Below are positions 57,901 to 64,000 of a DNA stretch of 64,000 nucleotides, piece after piece. Made by a program: the position numbers and the translations under genes. Source of the stretch: Capsicum annuum (lineage: Eukaryota > Streptophyta > Magnoliopsida > Solanales > Solanaceae); assembly GCF_002878395.1 (NCBI RefSeq), contig NC_061116.1:125235112-125299111 (forward strand), in the 5' to 3' direction. Under the pieces are notes generated by a model, which saw only the letters and a list, made by a program, of their open reading frames with translations, ran no database searches and was not told where the DNA came from. The first letter of the stretch is position 1; every line of letters starts with the position of its first letter.

Positions 57901-58648
57901 GGTAAGTTATGTAACTACTTCCCATGGTTTCTGTGTCAGTATAAATCTTCAGGAGTCAGGGGTGTGAGTGTATTCGATTGATCAGTGTTGGTATCCTGTG
58001 ATTCAGTAATGCAGTACCCCAGTACAATAGTGAGTTCCGAGGACAGTAAAGTTGTATTCGAGCTATGGTGTCTGGAGTCGTTATAATTGTTATAGTGGTT
58101 GTGAACTGTGCATTCATATATATGTACTCGTTCGTTATTCTCATGATTATTCTGTTGATTAAATATTCATGCATAAGTCCTTGTATTTAGCCTTCTCTGC
58201 TTGCATACTCAGTACATCTTAGTACTAACGCATTCGCGCTATGGTGTTCTTTTATTTTAGGGCACCATAGGTTCAGAGAAGTGAAACTTGGAGCATCTTA
58301 GAAGTCACTTGTATAGCATCAGTGGGTGCAGCAGTGAGTCCTCATCATCCAAGGATGTTGTTATTACAGTACTTTATTTTCATAGACGGAGTTAGTTGGA
58401 GAATAGTCCCTTCAACTCCATAGTTCAGGAAGTGTAGAGGCTTTTCAGACAGATGTATTAGTGTGTGGTTTAAGGTATTGCATATTTCTAGATGTTTGAA
58501 CCTTATGAAAAGTGTTTGCCAGTTTTTGCATATATTTTATTATATTATACTGTGAATAGGTACAGATATTAGAAAAGGGTTAGCTTGTGGTCCTTTGTGA
58601 TCATAAGCACCGTGTGGCATTTCGGTTCTTAGGAATCGGGGCATTACA
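54945..58648 (+). repeat. Element F 5' LTR
   Basis: Starts TGTAATACCCCAG and ends GGGGCATTACA, colinear throughout with the 3' LTR. The TTAGGGGCATTTTGGTC block is at 55407, TATA box at 55446, and (TA)n clusters at 55507-55770. Frames at 57319-57662 and 57956-58174 are LTR-internal and recur in the other LTR. Confidence 0.95.
55446..55453 (+). promoter_or_regulatory. Candidate TATA box, F 5' LTR
   Basis: TATAAATA in CCTCTATAAATACCCC, about 500 bp into the LTR. The same word is at 60638-60645. It would start the element's RNA some 30 bases on. Confidence 0.68.
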
Positions 58649-60119
58649 AATCTTGGTATCAGAGCCTAAGGTTCAACAGTGTCCTAGGGAGTCTGAAAAG
58701 CCGCATCTAGTAGAGTCTTGTACTAGAGTGTGTTGCGCGGCACATTCATGTACGGGAGGCTATGAGATGTTTAGAAGAGTTTCCGTTCATTCATGATCCA
58801 GATCGTGCTATAGCAAGATTTTCCAAGAGATTTATGTAGACTCTTGTAATGATCTACTTATGTCAAATTTACCTTACTCTTTAGGTAACAAAAGTAGTGA
58901 AGCCAAAGTCTTTCAGATAGAACTTTCTCTGACGGTCCCCGCAGATAGTTTTGGGACAGTGTTCTCTAAAGTGAGCAGAGTATGCCTTATAGGGTTAGCT
59001 GTTTATATGGTGAATGAATAGGCTTAAAATTATATATGTAAGAATCTAAGTGTGGAAGTAGGGAATATGTGTTGATTGATAGAGATATAGCTGCGATTCT
59101 CATGTTGTGGAGAAGTATAAGTTTAAGAGACATGATATTTGAAGGCGAGAATGAGAATAGTATGTTTATTAAAGATTTATGGATATTCATGTTATGTTTT
59201 AGAAGCTAAGCTTGAATCTTTGAAGAATGTAAGTTTGTGGACTCCAAACTAAGTATTGAGATGTGAATGTGGTATTAGTAGCCTATGAAGAAATCAAAGC
59301 AGATAATGTGTTTAGTGAGACAAGTAGGTGTTGAAAATAGTGTATGTATATGATGATGATTGTAGAAACTAAGGAAAGATAAGAGTTATATTCCAAGAAG
59401 TAGCATTGGTATTGAATTTATGTTTTCAGGTGTAGTCTTTCTGGATGAATTAAGTTATCATTTTGTGCACCGTTGTGCCTCAGACTCTAGAGTACATTGG
59501 TTATAGTTCATTTCAGGGTTTAGCCAAGTGTTCAAAAATGTCTGACAATGACTTAAAGCTGAGAGGAGGATGACAGAGAAAGTGACAAGTCAGACCCTCA
59601 GAATCTAGTAGTAGTGCCAGTAGGTATGGAAAAGCAGTAAAGGGAGACAGTTCTCGACCCATTCTTACTTCAATGAAATATGTCTAGAGGGACCTTGGGT
59701 CCCAAGGGGGAGATACCCCATAATGTTAAAATAATTGCATGTCCATGCTCTTTCTATGATGTTAACCTCATCGTTCAATCCATTTCTAGTTATGCTTTCG
59801 AGAATTTGGTATATTAGGTATATTCATATTTAATATGCATGTTCAATAGAAAGGAACTCAAATTGTGGGCATGTCTAAATATGTATCAAAGAGATTGGTT
59901 GGGTTATGATTCTGTGCATCTGAGATGCATGTGTGTTGTGAAAATTTACCCATGAGTGGGTTGTTGAATGTTTTATGCAATAGATGTGCATGACTAGTGA
60001 AAGTACGCTGAGTATTGGTTGTTTCAGTCGTGTGGTTATGTTTTGAGATATGTTGTTGTCTTGAATAAACCCAGTTGATTATTTTTCTTGATCTGGCCTT
60101 CACATTTGAGGACGAATGT
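58649..60119 (+). other. Element F interior, non-coding, with primer site and leader
   Basis: TGGTATCAGAGC at 58654-58665 is a perfect tRNA-Met site. The leader box GAGGCTATGAGATGTTTA is at 58756 on, and TGTTGCGCGGCACA lies between them, so the leader matches A and E closely. The remaining 1.3 kb has no frame over 70 codons with a motif. From 58980 to 59420 the plus strand is C-poor and G/A/T-rich. GAATGTTTCCAAGGGGGAGA at its end leads into the polypurine tract. Confidence 0.85.
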
Positions 60120-60136
60120 TTCCAAGGGGGAGATGA
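60120..60136 (+). promoter_or_regulatory. Element F polypurine tract
   Basis: TTCCAAGGGGGAGATGA immediately before TG of the 3' LTR. A near-copy, CCCAAGGGGGAGATACC at 59700-59716, lies 420 bp upstream and could be a duplicate or decoy. Confidence 0.9.
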
Positions 60137-60637
60137 TGTAATACCCCGAAAAAATTTTCGTCGAAATTTTGTGGGTAAACGTATTGGGTCCTATCTTTTA
60201 GAACGATTTATAATTTTTCGTGTTGAATTTCCTAGATTTAGACCCACCGTTGCGAAGATCATCGAATAAGCTTTCCAACGATATGTGGATCATCCAAAAC
60301 GGATACCCGAGCGATAAGTTACAAACATTCCAATCGAACGGTGAATAGTGATGAATAGTAAAACGTGCAGAAAAAAGTACTGAGGCCAGGCGTATTTTTG
60401 CTCCAACTTTAAAAGATCATAACTCCTTGTACATAATGATCTGGGTGAGCAACCATATTTCAACAGAAAGCTCTGCGAGTGCTCTTTCCAATGAAATTGG
60501 TTTCATCCAATTTGTCTATTGGAGAAAAACGTTATGGTTGATCTACTTCAGCCTATCAAAACAGCCCCCCATGGACAGATTCGGGTTTTATTTATTTCTT
60601 AGGGGCATTTTGGTCTTTCACCACTTTTTTAAACCTC

Positions 60638-60645
60638 TATAAATA
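60638..60645 (+). promoter_or_regulatory. Candidate TATA box, F 3' LTR
   Basis: TATAAATA in the same context as in the 5' LTR. Transcription from here would run out into G's LTR. Confidence 0.62.
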
Positions 60646-60687
60646 CCCCATTCAGTTGAGAACTTGTATTATTTTCCTCTCATTTCT

Positions 60688-60695
<8 letters not shown>

Positions 60696-60739
<44 letters not shown>
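60696..60739. repeat. TA microsatellite, F 3' LTR
   Basis: 22 uninterrupted TA units by count; the 5' LTR has a much shorter run at 55507-55522. Further TA runs follow at about 60915-60940 and 60957-60972. Confidence 0.9.
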
Positions 60740-60741
<2 letters not shown>

Positions 60742-63700
60742 TCAAGTTAGGGTTAGGGTTTTGAATTAGGGGGGAATTAATTGGAGGCTTTGATTCAAGA
60801 TTTCCTTCCATCAATCTCTTCCGGCTACAGAGTCTAAGGTATGCAAGTGTTTATCTATGGACTCCTTTCGTCCATAGAGTCCACGAATACCTATTTGAAA
60901 GTTCAAGTTATGTATGTATATATATATATATATATATATTCTAGACTTTGATGATGTGTATATATATATATATGTTGATTGATATTTGATGGTTGAGATA
61001 TATATGAGGATTATGTATGTTACTTGATATATATATATATATATGATGATTATGCATGTTGGTTGATATATATATATATGTGTGTGGTGATGGTGTATGT
61101 TGGTTGATACATGCATGTGATGATTATGTGTGTTGGATGAGATATATGGGGTGGCGGAAAACATGAGAACTTGATGAATTCACCAATGCCTAAAAGTGCA
61201 TGTAAGGTGTTTGTGGAATTGTCTAAGAGGCTATAAATTTACATTCTTAGGATATAATAATTTTTAAATGACTAGACTACTTTCCATGTATACGTTCAAC
61301 ATGAACTCCATGTTATTGTCTAAAATTGGGGATAATGTGTGGAAGGCTTATAATATGATTGTAAGTGCAGACGAGGGATTTAGTTGGTGGAATTAAGATG
61401 AATGATGGTCTTGTAGCACATGTAATTGTTCATACTGACCTAAGCCCTAAATGGTGCATGCAAGGTAATTGTAGAAATACCTAGTTGAAGAAGAATGGAT
61501 CATATGACCCCTTGTGATCGAAGTGATGAGTTCATACCATACTTGCATGCTACGTGTTTACTATGGTGCTTAAGGGAAATGATAAGGTCATAAGGCCACG
61601 CTAAGTGAGAAATGACTAATTATGGGTCGAATTGTATATATCAAGATCTTAAAGGAAAGAACCTTGAGAAATGAACCATGATGTGTTGAATGTATGTTAT
61701 TTGTGTGTATCCCGATTGGATGAACTATGTTATATTGTATTCTTCCGTAACCATATGTATTCTTGTTGAATGATCTACAATGTAATGGCATGAGATCCCA
61801 ATACTTGTATATGAATATGATCTTCAAATGATTGGTGTGATGTGTTAATGAATACATGGTGCATGATGGCCTATGGGCATGTGAGTATGCGTTGTTGTAT
61901 ACTACGTATTACTTATGTTATTGATTGCTGGGGGTATGTATGCCCGAAATAGTCTGCTGGTCTAGAGCTAAGTCAGTTCCACGATAATCTTTGTCGTGCT
62001 ACGATCGATGAATTTCCGATGATTTGAGAACTTAAAATGAATTCTGTGAGAACTTAGTATATGGGGTTTTGGACAAGAATATCTTTTCATTCTTGTGCCC
62101 AAAGAATTGATTTTATCATTGGAATTTCATGATTTTGTGAAGTGGGTAAATACCCAAGATGTTTTAATGACGAATTATGAGGTTATGAAAATATAAATTG
62201 TTTAAGCTTTGATGTACATGATATTATTTTTTTGAGGATTCTTGATATAAAAGCCATGATTTGAGTTACATTACGACATACAAAATCTTACTATAATTTG
62301 AAGATCTTAAATGCTTTTCAAAAGCTATTGTCATGACTTGAATATTGAAATGAAAGAATGATCATTTAAGAATATTGATTTGCATCCGCAAAGTCGGGAT
62401 GATTTATATTGATTTTAAGCTCACAGAGACAAAATACTTTTCTTATTGATACAATGTTGATGTTGAGGAAAATTAAAATATCTTGAACTAAAATGTGTTG
62501 AGTTAGGAACCCACAAATTGATATGATTTGATAAATGAGAAAGTTATTTGATTTGGCCTTTATGATAGACCCTTGTGAGGTTGTGGTGGATTTCCTAACG
62601 CGTTCTGAGCTAGTCGGGCAGTATTACTTAGAATTGAGAGGGAAATTTGGTATTTCCCCAAGCCTATGCGCCACCGTAGGGTTGTTGATGATGATATTGT
62701 TGACTAGAGAGCCGAATTGTGATTATGAAAGCTTTAAGGTTGTACTCCCTGGCAAGAGTACAACACTCCCGCCAATGGGAGTGCTCTCCCTAGGAGGGTA
62801 AACATTGGTATTTCACACAGCTCACGTGGGGTTGTCGATTATAGGAAACTCTCCTGTCCATAAGAGTATGTTTCTTGAACTATCGAGTTGCTCCGAGTCT
62901 TGAGTTGATGAGTTTGGTTGTCTATGATGAGTCATGAGAATTTATGATTAATATTGATCATTTTATGATGATTTATGGGATCTTACTTATGTTTTCCTAT
63001 CCATAATATTATGAGAAGTATGGATAATGAAATTTAAGCCATGTGAGTCTTCATTTTCCATACGCATGTTTTACGAAATCAAAGATATTATTCAAATTAT
63101 TGCGTGCACCTCCACATATTCAGTAGCTTATGAGGAGTCATGGTGAGTTATGTAACTACTTCCCACAATTTCTATGTCAGTATAAATCTTCAGGAGTCAG
63201 GGGTAGGAGTGTATTCGATCGATCAGTGTTGGTATCCTGTGATTCAGCAATGTAGTACCCCAGTAAAGTAGTGAGTTCCAAGGACAGTAAAGTGGTATCC
63301 GAGCTGTGGTGTCTAGAGTCGTTATAATTGTTATAGCGGTTGTGAACTGTACATTCATATATGTGTACTCATTCGTTATTCTCATGATTATTCTGTTGAT
63401 TAAATGTTCATGCATAAGCCCTTGCATTTTGCCTTCCCTGCTTGCATACTCAGTATATCTTAGTACTGATGCATTCGCGCTATGGTGTTCTTTTATTTTG
63501 GGGCACCATAGGTTCAGAGGAGTGAAAGTATGAGCATCTTAGAAGTCACTTGTATAGCAGCAGTGGGTGCAGCAGTGAGTCCTCATCATCCGAGGATGTT
63601 GTTATTACAGTATTTGATTTTAGTAGACGGAGTTAGTTGGGGAATTGCCCTTTAACTCCACAGTTCAGGCAGTGTAGAGGCTTTTCAGACAGATGTATTA

Positions 63701-63888
63701 GTGTGTGGTTTAAGGTATTGTATATTTCTAGTTGTTTGAACCTTATGGCAAGTGTTAGCCAGTTTTCGCATGTATTTTATTATATTATGCTGTGAACAGG
63801 TACAGATATCATAAAAGGGTTAGCTTGTGGTCCTTCGTGATCATAAGCACCGTGTGGCGTTCTGGTTCTCGGGAATCAGGGCATTATA

Positions 63889-64000
63889 GTACCATATTAA
63901 GTAAATTAACAACACAATACAACTATTCACATGTATTCAAGACTATTAATATAATATAGGACCCCATACAGTCACACATATCTCATAATAACTCAATTTC
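63889..64000 (-). repeat. Element G 5' LTR, continuation
   Basis: After F's right target copy GTACC, AT-rich sequence (AATATAATATAGGACCCCAT) resembles 54535-54600 (ACAGGACCCATGAGGG, CACATATCTCATA). This supports continued G LTR to the window edge. Confidence 0.65.

Larger units (their letters stand above)
54945..63888 (+). mobile_element. Element F: complete but coding-less LTR element (LARD-like)
   Basis: Two LTRs of 3704 bp (54945-58648) and 3752 bp (60137-63888) flank only 1488 bp. GTACC on both sides (54940-54944, 63889-63893) is a perfect target duplication. The primer site matches the tRNA-Met site at all 12 bases and the polypurine tract is intact. No gag, protease, RT or integrase piece is found inside. 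The 3' end reads TATA where TACA is expected. It must have been copied and integrated by proteins of another element; the structural class is large retrotransposon derivative. It is inserted in G's 5' LTR. Confidence 0.94.
60137..63888 (+). repeat. Element F 3' LTR
   Basis: Starts TGTAATACCCCGAAAAAATT and ends GGGCATTATA. It has more CG dinucleotides than the 5' copy at aligned places. Longer (TA)n runs account for part of its extra length. Confidence 0.95.
47283..64000 (-). mobile_element. Element G: older Ty3/gypsy chromovirus, 5' LTR split by F and cut by the window
   Basis: 3' LTR 47283-49316, primer site 53667-53655, 5' LTR 53670-54944 then 63889 to beyond 64000. All pol domains lie between on the minus strand but are more decayed than in A, D and E. 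Its LTR and proteins form a separate subfamily (TCACGACCC ends, TTGGCATCAGAGC primer site). Its right target copy is outside the window. Confidence 0.88.

Noticed and set aside
58654..58665. tRNA gene fragment
   Set aside because: TGGTATCAGAGC matches a tRNA-Met 3' end, but it sits just inside the LTR end in every element and there is no cloverleaf, so it is a primer site.
60811..61164. 117-codon minus-strand frame rich in His, Ile and Tyr
   Set aside because: Produced by TA/TATG simple repeats in F's 3' LTR, where ATA and TAT codons avoid stops.

Overview
The window is plant nuclear repeat DNA. Every recognisable protein piece belongs to LTR retrotransposons of the Ty3/gypsy superfamily. 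I found no host gene, tRNA, rRNA or CRISPR array. The domain order gag-protease-RT-RNase H-integrase-chromodomain, the initiator-tRNA-Met-like primer sites (TGGTATCAGAGC), the CCAAGGGGGAGAT-type polypurine tracts and the 2-3.7 kb LTRs fit the Tekay/Del chromoviruses that dominate large dicot genomes. A Solanaceae source (pepper, tomato or relatives) is my best guess, made from resemblance only. The DNA is AT-rich and contains two runs of exactly 100 N.

Layout, with boundaries taken mostly from TG...CA ends and 5-bp target-site duplications (TSDs). Element A (minus; 1-3708 and 15788-18351) runs off the left edge. Its gag is split by element B (plus; 3709-15787; TSD CCTTC/CCTTT). B's 5' LTR is in turn split by solo LTR S1 (plus; 5869-9205; perfect TSD CATAA). 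To the right is an LTR fragment H (18352-19009 and 25074-25136), split by element C (minus; 19010-25073; TSD TTAGT/CTAGT). Element E (minus; 25137-47009) carries element D (minus; 27397-39056; TSD AATTT/ACTTT) inside its 3' LTR. D's RT is split by solo LTR S2 (plus; 31413-34371; TSD GTAAG/GTTAG). After a 273-bp C-family fragment comes element G (minus; 47283 to beyond 64000). G's 5' LTR is split by element F (plus; 54945-63888; perfect TSD GTACC).

A, D, E and G once had full gag-pol, and all are now broken by stops, frameshifts, deletions or catalytic changes. B lost its capsid core and all of RT, RNase H and integrase. C keeps a gag-protease remnant, but where pol should be it has about 2.4 kb of long, unrecognised reading frame. 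F has two 3.7-kb LTRs around only 1.5 kb with no reading frame, yet a perfect primer site and polypurine tract. B, C and F therefore look like non-autonomous passengers that depended on enzymes from elements such as A, D, E or G.

The most useful patterns are: a short box at near-constant distance after the primer site in six elements, including coding-less F (candidate packaging signal); a shared LTR layout in which a variable GC-rich repeat block precedes a conserved TTAAGGG-type block and, in some families, a TATA box; and the unknown reading frame of C. All alignments were made by eye.
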